From: Candidatus Avelusimicrobium aviculae
GTDB lineage: Bacteria; Elusimicrobiota; Elusimicrobia; Elusimicrobiales; Elusimicrobiaceae
Direction: 5' to 3'
Assembly: GCA_944324655.1 (NCBI GenBank)
Contig: CALUXF010000001.1
Span: forward strand, 62,001 to 126,000
Length of the DNA stretch: 64,000 nucleotides
The notes beneath the pieces are model-generated. The model was not told where the DNA came from. It saw only the letters and a list, made by a program, of their open reading frames with translations, and did no database searches. The stretch's first letter is position 1. Each line of letters opens with the position of its first letter. Shown here one piece after another: positions 9,237-17,743 of the stretch. A program made the translations under genes and the position numbers.

Positions 9237-10110
9237 ACGTAAGACCATAAAATCTTTTTTGCCCAAAAGAGGGGCTGATTCCAACAAAGGCACTTTCGGC
9301 CGGGTGTTGGTGGTAGCCGGTTCCAATACCATGACGGGCGCGGCGGTGTTGTGTGCCAAAAGTGTTTTAAAAGCCGGGGCGGGGCTGGTGGTACTGGCTT
9401 TGCCTCAAAGCCGCCAGGCGGCGGCTATTGCCTCTTTGCCGGAAGTGATTACTTTCCCCTTGCCGGAAACGGACGGCGTGATTGATTTGCGCGCGCTGGG
9501 CGTGCTGGATGCTTTGCTAAAGGCTTTTAACCCGTGTTTGGCGGTAATTGGGCCGGGGCTGGGAGCATCTCCGGCGGCGGTTCCTTTTATGAAGCAGTGT
9601 CATTTGCCTTTGGTGGCGGATGCGGACGCGCTGAACCGCTTATCCGCAAGCGGGTTGGACAGCGTCTTCCCGCGTGAGCAAATTACCGTGCTTACACCCC
9701 ATCCGGGGGAAATGGCCCGCTTGCTGAAAACCGATATCGCCCGCGACAAAAAAACCCGGGAACAGCAAGTGCGTACATTAAAAGAAAAGACGGGCGCGGT
9801 CTGCCTGTTGAAAGGGAAGAACACCCTTTTGTGCGCCGGGGATGAAGTATGGCAAAACCCTACCGGCGGCAGCGCATTAGCCAAAGCGGGCTCGGGAGAC
9901 GTGCTGTGCGGCTTGTTGGCCGGTTTTTGGGCGCAGTTAGGATTGGCGGAAGGATTTAACTTCGCCAGCGCGCAAAAAGCCGCCGCCTGCGCCGTGTATT
10001 TACACGGTCTAAGCGGAGATTTGGCCGCCGTAGATTTAACAGATTATTGTGTTATGGCCGGTGAATTGCTGGACTACCTGCCAGACGCTATTAACCAAGT
10101 ATTAAAATAA
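9223..10110 (+). CDS. nnrD: ADP-dependent NAD(P)H-hydrate dehydratase
   Basis: Repairs hydrated NAD(P)H with ADP as the energy source. The 295 residues correspond to the YjeF C-terminal ribokinase-like domain. GRVLVVAGSNTMTGAA is the nucleotide-binding start, then TPHPGEMARLL, KGKNTLL, and AGSGDVLCG with the catalytic Asp. The NnrE epimerase domain that many bacteria fuse to the N-terminus is absent, so epimerisation would need another protein. Its start overlaps acpS by 14 bases. acpS-nnr adjacency is common. Confidence 0.92.
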   Translation: MREIKRKTIKSFLPKRGADSNKGTFGRVLVVAGSNTMTGAAVLCAKSVLKAGAGLVVLALPQSRQAAAIASLPEVITFPLPETDGVIDLRALGVLDALLKAFNPCLAVIGPGLGASPAAVPFMKQCHLPLVADADALNRLSASGLDSVFPREQITVLTPHPGEMARLLKTDIARDKKTREQQVRTLKEKTGAVCLLKGKNTLLCAGDEVWQNPTGGSALAKAGSGDVLCGLLAGFWAQLGLAEGFNFASAQKAAACAVYLHGLSGDLAAVDLTDYCVMAGELLDYLPDAINQVLK

Positions 10111-10122
10111 AGGAAACACACA

Positions 10123-11016
10123 ATGCATTGGTGGCATATTGTATTGCTTATTTTAATTTGTTTGGCCGCGTCCGCTTTAGGGCTGGTGTGGCTGTGTGCG
10201 TATACGGCTAAAAAAGTACTGCACCCGGTATCTAAACGCAAGGCGCTGTATCTGTGGCCGGACGAATATAAAATGCCTTATGACAATGTCTATTTTACCA
10301 CGGAAGATAAAGTAAACATCAAGGGCTGGTTTATCCCGTATGACGGCGCTGAAAAGACCATTATTTTAATGCACGGCTGGGGGATGAACCGCTCTGACAT
10401 TTTAAAGAATACGTATTTTTTGCACGATTTAGGTTTTAACTTGTTGTATTTTGATTTCCGCGCTTTGGGTGAAAGCGGCGGGAAGGTAAGTTCCATCGGT
10501 TATTTGGAAACGCGGGACGTGCGCGCCGCGATTAAATATTTAAAGGAGACCCGGCCGGAATCCTGCAAAAAAATAGGACTATACGGCTTGTCTATGGGGG
10601 CAATGGTGGCCATTTGCGAGGGGGCTTCCAACCCGCAAATCAGCTGTGTGGCGGCGGAAGCGTCTTACTACTCGTTTAGGCGGGTGGTTTCCCGCTGGGC
10701 GTGGGTACATCATAAGGTGCCTTCCTTCCCCATTATTCCCATTGTGCTGCACTATATTCGGCGGGATTTGCACGTTAACCCGGAGCGTTACAGCCCTAAA
10801 TATAATATCGGTAAGATTGCTCCCCGGCCGGTGCTTATTATTCACGGGCGTTATGACAGTATTGTTCCCGCCGCCCAGGCCAAGCTGCTGTTTAAACGCG
10901 CGGGAGACCCCAAAGAAATTTGGCTGGTTCCCGGAGCCAAACACAACAAATGCGCGGAAGTGGGCGGTTTTGAATACAAACAACGCCTGAGCGATTTTTT
11001 CCGCCGTTATTTATAA
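10123..11016 (+). CDS. Membrane-anchored alpha/beta hydrolase
   Basis: 297 residues with an N-terminal transmembrane helix (about residues 5-27), then an alpha/beta hydrolase fold. The likely triad is Ser157 (GLSMGA), Asp245 (GRYDS) and His274 (AKHN). HGWGMNRSD supplies the oxyanion-hole HG motif. It resembles the YqkD/BAAT-like 'alpha/beta hydrolase with extended N-terminus' group. The substrate is unknown; an esterase, acyl hydrolase or peptidase is possible. It follows nnrD by 12 bases in the same operon and is followed by a terminator. Confidence 0.8.
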   Translation: MHWWHIVLLILICLAASALGLVWLCAYTAKKVLHPVSKRKALYLWPDEYKMPYDNVYFTTEDKVNIKGWFIPYDGAEKTIILMHGWGMNRSDILKNTYFLHDLGFNLLYFDFRALGESGGKVSSIGYLETRDVRAAIKYLKETRPESCKKIGLYGLSMGAMVAICEGASNPQISCVAAEASYYSFRRVVSRWAWVHHKVPSFPIIPIVLHYIRRDLHVNPERYSPKYNIGKIAPRPVLIIHGRYDSIVPAAQAKLLFKRAGDPKEIWLVPGAKHNKCAEVGGFEYKQRLSDFFRRYL

Positions 11017-11030
11017 CGGCGCTTGTACCG

Positions 11031-11050
11031 GCCGCCTAAGGGCGGCTTTT
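11031..11050 (+). terminator. Rho-independent terminator
   Basis: GCCGCC-TAAG-GGCGGC stem-loop followed by TTTT, just after the hydrolase stop. It probably ends the hpt-to-hydrolase transcription unit. Confidence 0.75.
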
Positions 11051-11069
11051 ATATGAGGATTTGGGCAGT

Positions 11070-11720
11070 ATGAATACAAAGTTAGTTATTTTTGATTTGG
11101 ACGGCACCCTTTTGGATACCATCGCGGATTTGGCCGCCTCGGCCAATTATGCGTTAAAAACATTGGGTTTCCCACCGCGGGGGGAGGAAGAATGCCGCTC
11201 TTTTGTGGGCAACGGCGTTACCAAACTGTTGGAACGCGCCCTGCCGGACGGTGCCAAAACGCCTGAAAATATAGAAAAAATGCGTGCCGTTTTTCAAGCG
11301 CATTATGATAAGCACAACGCGGACGCCACATCCGTTTATCCCGGCATTATGGATGTATTAAAGACATTGAATTCCCGGGGGGTTAAACTGGCGGTTGCCT
11401 CTAATAAATACCACAGCGCCACTGAAAAATTAATTAAGCATTACTTTCCGGAAATCCCTTTTTGTTGCGTATTGGGAGCGCGGGATCATGTGCCGGTTAA
11501 GCCGAATCCGCAAATTGTGGTTGATATTCTGCGCGCGGCCCAAACCCCTAGAGAAGCCGTATTATATGTGGGAGACAGTGATGTAGACATGCAAACCGCT
11601 TTAAACGCTTCTTTGCGCGCATGCGCGGTGTTGTGGGGGTTCCGTTCGCGCGAACAGCTTGCCCCTTATAACCCTTCCTGTTGGGCGGGGAAGGCGCAGG
11701 ATATTTTAAAGCTTTTATAA
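11070..11720 (+). CDS. gph: HAD family hydrolase, phosphoglycolate phosphatase-like
   Basis: 216 residues of the HAD-IA subfamily. Motif I is DLDGT (Asp9, Asp11), motif II is ASNKYHS, the motif III Lys is in VKPNP and motif IV is VGDSDVD. Length and LLDTIADLAASANYAL match the Gph/PgpH-like clade that hydrolyses 2-phosphoglycolate or similar small phosphates. The true substrate cannot be fixed from sequence, so the symbol is tentative. The ATG at 11070 is chosen over an in-frame TTG at 11061 because GAGGAT lies 9 bases upstream. Confidence 0.8.
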   Translation: MNTKLVIFDLDGTLLDTIADLAASANYALKTLGFPPRGEEECRSFVGNGVTKLLERALPDGAKTPENIEKMRAVFQAHYDKHNADATSVYPGIMDVLKTLNSRGVKLAVASNKYHSATEKLIKHYFPEIPFCCVLGARDHVPVKPNPQIVVDILRAAQTPREAVLYVGDSDVDMQTALNASLRACAVLWGFRSREQLAPYNPSCWAGKAQDILKLL

Positions 11721-11751
11721 CAGAGCAGGGCTTTTGTAGGATAAAATCAAT

Positions 11752-12114
11752 ATGGCGGCTTTTTTATATGTAGGTTTAGGCGGTTTTTTGGGGGCGGCGC
11801 TTCGTTACGGCGTAACGCTGGGCGCGGCGGCGCTTATGTGGCGTGGACATTGGGCCACGCTGGCGGTAAACGCCGCGGGCAGTTTGCTGATTGGCTTTTT
11901 AGCTCCGTATTTTGATTCTCCTTCCCACCCGGCCCGTTTGTTTTTGGTGGTAGGCGTGTTGGGCGGGTTTACCACGTTTTCCAGTTTTTCGCTAGATACC
12001 TTAACTTTGTTAAACGGGAAAGAAACCGGGTTGGCGTTATTAAATGTTTTTCTAAATATAACCGTTTGCTTGCTGTTTGTTTGGTGTGGGTTTAAACTGC
12101 ACAGGCCTTTTTAA
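11752..12114 (+). CDS. crcB: Fluoride channel CrcB/Fluc
   Basis: Small four-helix membrane protein (120 residues) that exports fluoride as a dual-topology dimer. The hallmark GGFTTFSSFS and the VNAAGSLLIGF helix with its pore Asn are present, as is an early GGFLGAALRYG. A single full-length gene implies a homodimer. No fluoride riboswitch is evident in the 31-base upstream gap. There is no Shine-Dalgarno, and a -10-like TAAAAT lies four bases before the ATG. Confidence 0.93.
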   Translation: MAAFLYVGLGGFLGAALRYGVTLGAAALMWRGHWATLAVNAAGSLLIGFLAPYFDSPSHPARLFLVVGVLGGFTTFSSFSLDTLTLLNGKETGLALLNVFLNITVCLLFVWCGFKLHRPF

Positions 12115-12127
12115 AAAGAAAAACAAA

Positions 12128-12155
12128 AAGCCCTTCTTTAAGAAGGGCTTTTTTA
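12128..12155. terminator. Bidirectional terminator
   Basis: AAGCCCTTC and GAAGGGCTT form the stem. T follows on the plus strand and an A run precedes it, so it can serve crcB on the plus strand and the convergent REC-GGDEF gene on the minus strand. Confidence 0.85.
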
Positions 12156-12168
12156 TATGAAAACGGGA

Positions 12169-13101
12169 TTAAGCGGTGCGGCGGTCTAACACAAAATAAC
12201 TGAGGCCTTCATGCCGTTTAGCCAGGCATTTTAATTCACTGCCGATGTTGCTTACCATGGCAAAAGAAGTAAGCGGGCGCTGGCTGTTGTGCACAACGCC
12301 AATGCCTATGGACAAGAATTTAAAACGTTCCTTTTCCCCTTTGCGGTTAACGGATTCCATAAATCCTTGAGCCCGGTCCTGTTCATTATAAAAAGAAGGG
12401 GCCGTTGCGTCCAGTTGCTGGATAATGGTTTGTGCGATGTTTTGCGCTTTTTCAAAGGAACACACCACAATAAAATCATCCCCGCCTATGTGCCCCACAA
12501 AAGAGGTGTTATCCTGAGCGGAAGCCTGTATAATAATACCGGCCACGGAAACTAACACCCTATCCCCAGCGGCAAAGCCGTATTTGTCATTATAGGCTTT
12601 AAAATTATTTAAATCACAATATAAGACGGCAAATTGCCGGCCGGAGGCAATTTCGTTCTCCACCCGCGCTTGTATGGACGGGTTCCCCGGCAGGCGGGTA
12701 AGGGGGTTGCTGTCCATTTTTTGTTTATTGCGTTTTAATAATAATTTTACGCGGGCCACAATCTCATCCCCGTCCGCCGGTTTGTTTAAGTAGTCGTCTA
12801 TATCTAGGCCAAGGCCTTCCATTTTGGTGGATTTATGCGTATCCGCCGTAAAAATAATAATGGGCGTGTGCAAATAGCCGGTGCGGCTGCGTATTTCACG
12901 CACCACTTCAAAACCGGTTTTACGGGGCATATCGTAATCCAAAATAAGCAAATCCGGGTTTTCTTTATACGTCTTTTCCACGGCGTCCTGTCCGTCTTCT
13001 GCTTCCACCACGGTAAAGCCGGCTTCAGTTAATACTTCGGCCACTAAAAAACGCAGGGTGGGGGAATCGTCCGCCAGTAAAATTTTCGCATTGTGTTCCA
13101 T
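12169..13101 (-). CDS. Response regulator with GGDEF-like domain
   Basis: 310 residues. The receiver domain (about 5-122) has acidic residues Asp11/Asp12, phospho-acceptor Asp55 (LDYDMP) and the conserved Lys in LNKPAD. A GGDEF domain occupies about 135-305. Its signature is GGDDF at 206-210, with Asp replacing the usual Glu. It lacks an RxxD inhibitory site at the expected position. It may therefore be a weakened diguanylate cyclase or a sensor rather than an active enzyme. No partner histidine kinase is adjacent. It is transcribed towards crcB and diverges from the antiporter gene. Confidence 0.88.
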   Translation of the reverse strand: MEHNAKILLADDSPTLRFLVAEVLTEAGFTVVEAEDGQDAVEKTYKENPDLLILDYDMPRKTGFEVVREIRSRTGYLHTPIIIFTADTHKSTKMEGLGLDIDDYLNKPADGDEIVARVKLLLKRNKQKMDSNPLTRLPGNPSIQARVENEIASGRQFAVLYCDLNNFKAYNDKYGFAAGDRVLVSVAGIIIQASAQDNTSFVGHIGGDDFIVVCSFEKAQNIAQTIIQQLDATAPSFYNEQDRAQGFMESVNRKGEKERFKFLSIGIGVVHNSQRPLTSFAMVSNIGSELKCLAKRHEGLSYFVLDRRTA

Positions 13102-13151
13102 AATAATGTATTAAATGAAATATTGTTTCCCGGCGCAAGGATAAATTTTCA

Positions 13152-13164
13152 TATAATAACAGTA
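13152..13164 (+). promoter_or_regulatory. -10 element for a leaderless antiporter mRNA
   Basis: TATAAT at 13152-13157 is followed by exactly six bases and then the ATG. No Shine-Dalgarno is present. The predicted transcription start coincides with the start codon. Confidence 0.6.
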
Positions 13165-14465
13165 TGACTTACGCCATTTTGTTTATCGGTGCCGTTTTGT
13201 TCCTGGGGCAAATGTTTTCTTTCTTGTTTGAAAAAACCCGCCTTCCGGACGTATTGCCTTTGATGGTGCTGGGGATGATTATCGGCCCCGGCCTGCAGAT
13301 AGTAACGCCGGATATGTTTGGCTCCGCCGGGGAAATTTTTACCACGTTGGCGTTGATTGTGGTACTTTTTGAAAGCGGAATTGACTTTAAAGTTTCCTCT
13401 CTGCGCGGCGCGGTGGGGCAGGGGTTGCTGCTTACTACGGTTTGTTTTGTGCTGGTGGGGGTGGTGGTTTCTTTTGCCGTGCATTGGACGTTAGGCTTGC
13501 CGCTGATGGCCTCTTTTATTATCGGATCCATTGTGGCGAATAATTCCGCCGCTATTATTGTGCCTATGCTTGCCAAGTTGAAAATTGCCGATAATACCAA
13601 AACCATTCTTTTTTTGGAAGCCAACTTAACGGGCGTATACTCCATTGTGGTGGCGTTGGCTTTGCTGGGGGTTTTGGTGAAAGGGGAAGCCGTATCCGCC
13701 GGGCTGGTGGGGCTGCAGATTGTTAAATCCTTTGGTATTGGCATTTTGTTTGCGTTGGCGGCGGGGCTGTTTTGGATGGGGGTGTTAAACCGTATCCGCC
13801 GGATGGAAAATGCCGTTTCGCTTACCTTTGCTTTTGTGCTTTTAGTATACGGAGCCAGCGAGCTGTTGGGGGGAGACGGCGCCATCGCCACGCTTACCTT
13901 TGGCATTGTGGCGGGAAATATACGTTTGTTCAGCCGGTTGTGGCTTAAAAAATTTGAGTTTAAAGGCGTTGCTTTAAACGCGGAAGAACGCGTATTTTTT
14001 GATGAGCTGGAATTTATTTTTAAAACGCTTTTCTTTGTATATATGGGCATTTGCATGCGTATTGGAGAATGGCAGTTTGTGGCGGCGGGAGCCCTGTTGG
14101 CCGCAGTAAAATTGTTGGTACGCTGGCCGGTGGTGGATTTGTGCACCTCTAAGAAAATAAGCCGTACAGACGCTTCCGTTCTGCTGGCTATGTGCCCTAA
14201 CGGGCTGGTCAGCGCGGTGTTGGCGGCCATGGTGGCGCAGCAGTTGCCGGGGGACGGCGGCGCCGTGCAGGATGTAATTTATTCCGTTATTTTCTTTAGC
14301 GTTATTTTTTCCAATTTAATGTCTTTTCGTATAGAAAAAGGCGGGTTGAAATGGCTGGCGGACGGCGCTTTTACCCGCCACGAAGCGGCCGCCGTACCGT
14401 CGCCGGACCCCGCTTTGCAGCCGGCGCCCGCTCCAGACGGAGCCCAAGAACAAAATCCCTCTTAA
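13164..14465 (+). CDS. Cation/proton antiporter, NhaP/CPA family
   Basis: 433 residues with about 12 hydrophobic helices. Starts ILFIGAVLFLGQMFSFLF and continues with LPDVLPLMVLGMIIGPGL, typical of the sodium/hydrogen exchanger fold (CPA1/CPA2). FESGIDFK resembles the FxxGLE/D helix-4 motif of this fold. The cytoplasmic tail is a short Pro/Ala-rich segment without TrkA-N domains. Which ion it moves (Na or K) is not decidable here. It starts without a ribosome binding site directly after a -10 element and ends at its own terminator. Confidence 0.87.
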   Translation: MTYAILFIGAVLFLGQMFSFLFEKTRLPDVLPLMVLGMIIGPGLQIVTPDMFGSAGEIFTTLALIVVLFESGIDFKVSSLRGAVGQGLLLTTVCFVLVGVVVSFAVHWTLGLPLMASFIIGSIVANNSAAIIVPMLAKLKIADNTKTILFLEANLTGVYSIVVALALLGVLVKGEAVSAGLVGLQIVKSFGIGILFALAAGLFWMGVLNRIRRMENAVSLTFAFVLLVYGASELLGGDGAIATLTFGIVAGNIRLFSRLWLKKFEFKGVALNAEERVFFDELEFIFKTLFFVYMGICMRIGEWQFVAAGALLAAVKLLVRWPVVDLCTSKKISRTDASVLLAMCPNGLVSAVLAAMVAQQLPGDGGAVQDVIYSVIFFSVIFSNLMSFRIEKGGLKWLADGAFTRHEAAAVPSPDPALQPAPAPDGAQEQNPS

Positions 14466-14471
14466 ATAGAA

Positions 14472-14497
14472 AGCCCGGCTTGAATAAGCCGGGTTTT
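14472..14497. terminator. Bidirectional terminator
   Basis: CCCGGCTT-GAAT-AAGCCGGG stem-loop with flanking A and T. It lies between the convergent antiporter and glycerate kinase genes. Confidence 0.85.
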
Positions 14498-14550
14498 CGT
14501 TTAACGCAACTTCGGGTTTATATGTAATTTATTCCGTATGCAATCATTTT

Positions 14551-15654
14551 TTATAACGTCTTGCAAAGGCGTTTTAGGTATTTGGCGGCGTGCAGACGGC
14601 AATCCTGCGGGGAGCGGGCAAAATCACTCAGTACGGCTATTTGGTCCGGCAGGAAAGAGCGGTGTTTCAGCGCGTCCTTGCCCAATTGCCCGCAAATGAA
14701 CAGAACCGGTTTTTTATATTTTTTGGCCATTTTGATAACGGCCAAGGGGGCTTTGCCGCCGAAAGTTTGGCTGTCCAGTTTTCCTTCCGCCGTGATAATT
14801 AAATCCGCGCGTTGCGCTTGTTTATTAAAGTGCGCCTTATGAAGTAAAAAATCCGCGCCCAGCAAAATTTTTGCGTTAAACAAGCCGTACAGGCCGGCAC
14901 AAATGGCTCCAGCCGCCGCGGTGGAAGGCGTGTGGGCGATATCTTTGCCCAGTTCTTTTTTTATGCGGCGGGCGTAAACGGCCATAGCGCGGTCCAATAG
15001 TTTTACTTGGCTGGGATTAGCCCCTTTTTGCGGGCCGAATACTTTGGCGGAGCTTTTGGGCCCTAAAAGCGGGTTGGTAACGTCCGCCACGGCAAACAGG
15101 CGGACCCCTTTTAAATTTTTTACTAAACCCGTATTATCTATATGCGCCAGCTGCAATAAAGGCTGGGCGCCCAAGGCCAAGGGGAGTTTTTGTTTATCCG
15201 AAAAGCGGGTCCCGCAAGCGGTGGCGGCTCCGCTGCCGCCGTCATTGCAGGCTACGCCTCCTAAACCGATATAAATATTTTTAACCCCTTTTTTTACGGC
15301 GTGCATAATGGCTTGCCCCACTCCGTAGGAAGTGGCGTTTAGAGGGTCCAGCTCTTCTTTTTTTGCCGTGCCTAAACCGCAAATGCGGGCGGTTTCTATA
15401 ACGGCGGTTTTCCCGCCCGGCAACAGAAGATATGATGTTTTTTGATTTTTATAGAAAGCGTTTCGCGCGTGGAAATGTACTAAGCGCGAGGAGGGATACA
15501 GATATTTAAAAAAATCTATAAAGCCGTCTCCCCCGTCGGAGACCGGGGCGGAAAAAACACGGTGGCGGGGGGATAACTCTTTGTGCAAAATACGTGCCGC
15601 CTGCGGTGCGCTTAAAGAGCCTTTAAACGCATTGGGCAAAACGAGTATATTCAT
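14551..15654 (-). CDS. glxK: Glycerate kinase
   Basis: Phosphorylates D-glycerate (usually to 2-phosphoglycerate). 367 residues of the GarK/GlxK family, with N-terminal LVLPNAFKGSLSA, the VSDGGDGF motif, GLGGVACNDGG and a late TAEGKLDSQTFGGKAP. All are class-typical. The ATG directly follows the stop of the upstream outer-membrane protein gene, so translation is probably coupled. Its presence suggests use of glycerate from sugar-acid or serine metabolism, although no other gene of that route is nearby. Confidence 0.94.
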   Translation of the reverse strand: MNILVLPNAFKGSLSAPQAARILHKELSPRHRVFSAPVSDGGDGFIDFFKYLYPSSRLVHFHARNAFYKNQKTSYLLLPGGKTAVIETARICGLGTAKKEELDPLNATSYGVGQAIMHAVKKGVKNIYIGLGGVACNDGGSGAATACGTRFSDKQKLPLALGAQPLLQLAHIDNTGLVKNLKGVRLFAVADVTNPLLGPKSSAKVFGPQKGANPSQVKLLDRAMAVYARRIKKELGKDIAHTPSTAAAGAICAGLYGLFNAKILLGADFLLHKAHFNKQAQRADLIITAEGKLDSQTFGGKAPLAVIKMAKKYKKPVLFICGQLGKDALKHRSFLPDQIAVLSDFARSPQDCRLHAAKYLKRLCKTL

Positions 15655-16950
15655 CTAAAATTTCCAGCTGGCTTGTGCGCTAAACACAGTGTTGGAAGTT
15701 GCCGAGTCTTCCAGCTCATCATTACGGGTAACGAATTGCTGGCGTACTTCCAGCCCTAACAATAAATCGTCTATGCGGGTTTCTACCCCCGCCCCGGCGG
15801 AAGCAGATATGCCGTTAGATTTGAAGGAGCGGCTTTCCACCTCTCCCCGGTAATTAAGGGATAACATCTCATACCCGGCGTTGCCCGTTAAATAAAAAGC
15901 AAAGCGGTGTTGGGGGTTGATGTAATAATTTGCCGCCACGCCGATATTAAAAATTTGTCCGCTGGTTTTTACCGTAGGATTAGGATAGTGGCTCGGGTCA
16001 GCGGCGTTAGGGTCTAAATCCGGGAAGTCTACCCCGTCAATATTGGCTATGCTTAACGTGGGCCCCAGCCAGAAGTTGCTGTCCATTACCCGCCATAAAA
16101 ACTTACCCGCAACCACAACGCTGGTGCCGCTTAAATCTTTGGGTTCTGTTTGGCCCTCAAAGCCGGGCAGTTTGCTTACGTTTAATTGCAAATCCAGCGG
16201 CATGGCGCCCAGCTGGATAGCTAAATATTTATTAAAGTTTTTTTCATTTTTTAAAGGGGATTCTTTTTTAGGCTGTTTTTTGGAGGCCAACTCCGTTTTG
16301 GCCGCGGCGGCAAATTCCTGCTGGGTGACCGTGCCAGATTTTACCCCTTTTAAAAAGGCTTCCTCATCGCTTAACATTTTGGGGGCTTGGGCGGTGGGAG
16401 TGACGGGCTGGGTGGGGGTTTGGGTTACCACGCGCCCGCCTACCACGGTGGCGTTTTGGGCGTCAAACACTTTGTCTATATCAGAATCAAAAGACAATCC
16501 TCCCGCCGCTTCCACCGTGCCGGTTTGGGCAATCTGCTGTTGCTTTTGCGCGGCCTGGGCGGCGGTTTCTATTTTTTGCTCTACATATTGCTGTTGTTGT
16601 TTTTCGCCTTGGTCATAGTCATACACTTCAATATTGGCTATTTGGGGCATGTCTATGTTTACTACGCCGTTGTCTGTTTGAAGTTTCAGGTTAAATTCGT
16701 CCAAATCTAAAATAACGCCGACAAGCTGCGTCCCGCCTTTAAGCAAAATGCGGTGCTTGTCCGGCAAAATCTGTTCAATTTCTTTTTGGTTGAGGGTAAC
16801 AGTGCCGTAAGATGTGGCCAGGTTTAAAGTATATTGGGTTTGGCTTAAAATGGAACCGCTTAAAATAGTGCCGTCTTTTAACTTGATGCTTTCAGCCTGC
16901 AGGGCGGCGGCAGTGAGTAATGCGGTAAATAAAGCGATGCTTCTTTTCAT
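15655..16950 (-). CDS. Outer-membrane beta-barrel protein with Sm-like N-terminal repeats
   Basis: 431 residues. A signal peptide (ending LQAES) is followed by two short beta modules of the type IKLKDGTILSGSIL and ILLKGGTQLVGVIL, each ending in an acidic 'xxIEQI/IANIEVY' strand. They look like tandem Sm/SH3-like domains. A Gln-rich linker follows (about 120-230), then a C-terminal domain with alternating hydrophobic residues, Tyr/Gly-rich turns and a terminal aromatic (SAQASWKF), typical of an 8-stranded OmpA/OmpW-like barrel. It has an AGAGGGAG ribosome site. The function is unknown. Confidence 0.75.
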   Translation of the reverse strand: MKRSIALFTALLTAAALQAESIKLKDGTILSGSILSQTQYTLNLATSYGTVTLNQKEIEQILPDKHRILLKGGTQLVGVILDLDEFNLKLQTDNGVVNIDMPQIANIEVYDYDQGEKQQQQYVEQKIETAAQAAQKQQQIAQTGTVEAAGGLSFDSDIDKVFDAQNATVVGGRVVTQTPTQPVTPTAQAPKMLSDEEAFLKGVKSGTVTQQEFAAAAKTELASKKQPKKESPLKNEKNFNKYLAIQLGAMPLDLQLNVSKLPGFEGQTEPKDLSGTSVVVAGKFLWRVMDSNFWLGPTLSIANIDGVDFPDLDPNAADPSHYPNPTVKTSGQIFNIGVAANYYINPQHRFAFYLTGNAGYEMLSLNYRGEVESRSFKSNGISASAGAGVETRIDDLLLGLEVRQQFVTRNDELEDSATSNTVFSAQASWKF

Positions 16951-16961
16951 GCTCCCTCTCT

Positions 16962-16999
16962 TAAAAACGCGGCGGAGCCGTGTGCCAGCCCCGCCGCGC
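16962..16999 (-). terminator. Terminator after the 115-residue membrane protein gene
   Basis: On the minus strand CGCGGCGG pairs with CCGCCGCG and is followed by TTTTT. It separates the upstream small membrane gene from the outer-membrane protein gene. Confidence 0.8.
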
Positions 17000-17004
17000 T
17001 TAAA

Positions 17005-17352
17005 TTATTTGGATTCTTTTTCCACTACTTCTTGCGTGTTTACTTCCGGCTGAGCCGCGCAGGCGCAGGGAGCCACCGCGTGTTTGATTTTGCGCAGAAC
17101 TTTGATGATTTTAGCCAAAGTTAAGCTCATAATCATACCCAGCAAAATGGGCGTAATGGTATTAAGGATAAAGAACCATTTGTTCTGGCCGGCGTTTTCA
17201 AACACTCCGGCGGGAACCAACATGGCGCTGATGAAAAAGTACAGCGCGGAAACCAGCGTAAGATAAAACAACGCGATAAACACATAATACAAGTGTTTCA
17301 AGCAAAGCCAGTTATGCGGCCACCATTTGGCGCATTTGCAGCATTTAGACAT
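17005..17352 (-). CDS. Small Cys-rich membrane protein, unknown
   Basis: 115 residues, not recognised. The N-terminus is MSKCCKCAKWWPHNWLCLKH, with four Cys in the first 17 residues. Two transmembrane helices follow (about 24-47 and 60-83). The C-terminal tail has another CxC and ends in acidic and basic residues. The Cys cluster could bind metal or anchor a lipid. The start at 17352 is chosen for the AGGAGG site 8 bases upstream; a longer in-frame ATG at 17424 lacks one. It has its own promoter (17415-17442). Confidence 0.65.
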   Translation of the reverse strand: MSKCCKCAKWWPHNWLCLKHLYYVFIALFYLTLVSALYFFISAMLVPAGVFENAGQNKWFFILNTITPILLGMIMSLTLAKIIKVLRKIKHAVAPCACAAQPEVNTQEVVEKESK

Positions 17353-17414
17353 AATGTTCCTCCTGTTTGATAAGGGCACGCCTGCAACAACCCCCGGCGA
17401 ATCCTTATATTCAT

Positions 17415-17442
17415 ATTGTATCAAAAAGAAGGGCCCTGTAAA
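17415..17442 (-). promoter_or_regulatory. Sigma70-type promoter
   Basis: On the minus strand TTTACA (17442-17437), 16 bases, then TACAAT (17420-17415). It precedes the AGGAGG site of the 115-residue membrane protein gene. Confidence 0.6.
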
Positions 17443-17455
17443 GAATAAGAAGAGC

Positions 17456-17743
17456 TTATTTTTCTGCCGTTTGGCGGGAAACGGATTCCAACGTTTTAAA
17501 AACGGCTATTACGGCGGCCAGCAAAACCATTAAAAGCAAACTTTGCACGGCGGCCGCCGCCCAAATTTGTTGTACAGGGGCGGAATAAGATTCCGGCGGC
17601 GGGACGAAAAATAAATATGTCCATTGGAAGGCGCTGTATAAAAAGATAAGAAACGGAATATAAAAAAAGAAAACAAAAATCCGGCGCAAGCCTTTTAAAT
17701 CCAGCCAGCGGTGGGGGATAAAAATATTTTTATTTAGTTTCAT
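17456..17743 (-). CDS. Small two-helix membrane protein, unknown
   Basis: 95 residues, not recognised. A basic N-terminus (KLNKNIFIPHRWLDLKGLRR) precedes two hydrophobic helices (about 22-44 and 62-82) separated by a Pro-rich loop. It overlaps the 3' end of recN by 14 bases, so it is translationally linked to recN. No RecN-related role is implied. Confidence 0.6.
   Translation of the reverse strand: MKLNKNIFIPHRWLDLKGLRRIFVFFFYIPFLIFLYSAFQWTYLFFVPPPESYSAPVQQIWAAAAVQSLLLMVLLAAVIAVFKTLESVSRQTAEK

Noticed and set aside
11737-11752. crcB as another leaderless gene
   Set aside because: A -10-like TAAAAT is present but only four bases from the ATG, so the spacing does not match the others well enough.
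13169-14230. Minus-strand open frame of 353 codons inside the antiporter gene
   Set aside because: Antisense to a clear membrane transporter; composition is Thr/Ser/Asn-rich as expected from reversed hydrophobic codons, and no ribosome site.
17431-17438. GGGCCCTG resembling the shared module
   Set aside because: No TAGG six bases upstream. It lies in the spacer of a good minus-strand promoter for the 115-residue protein gene.
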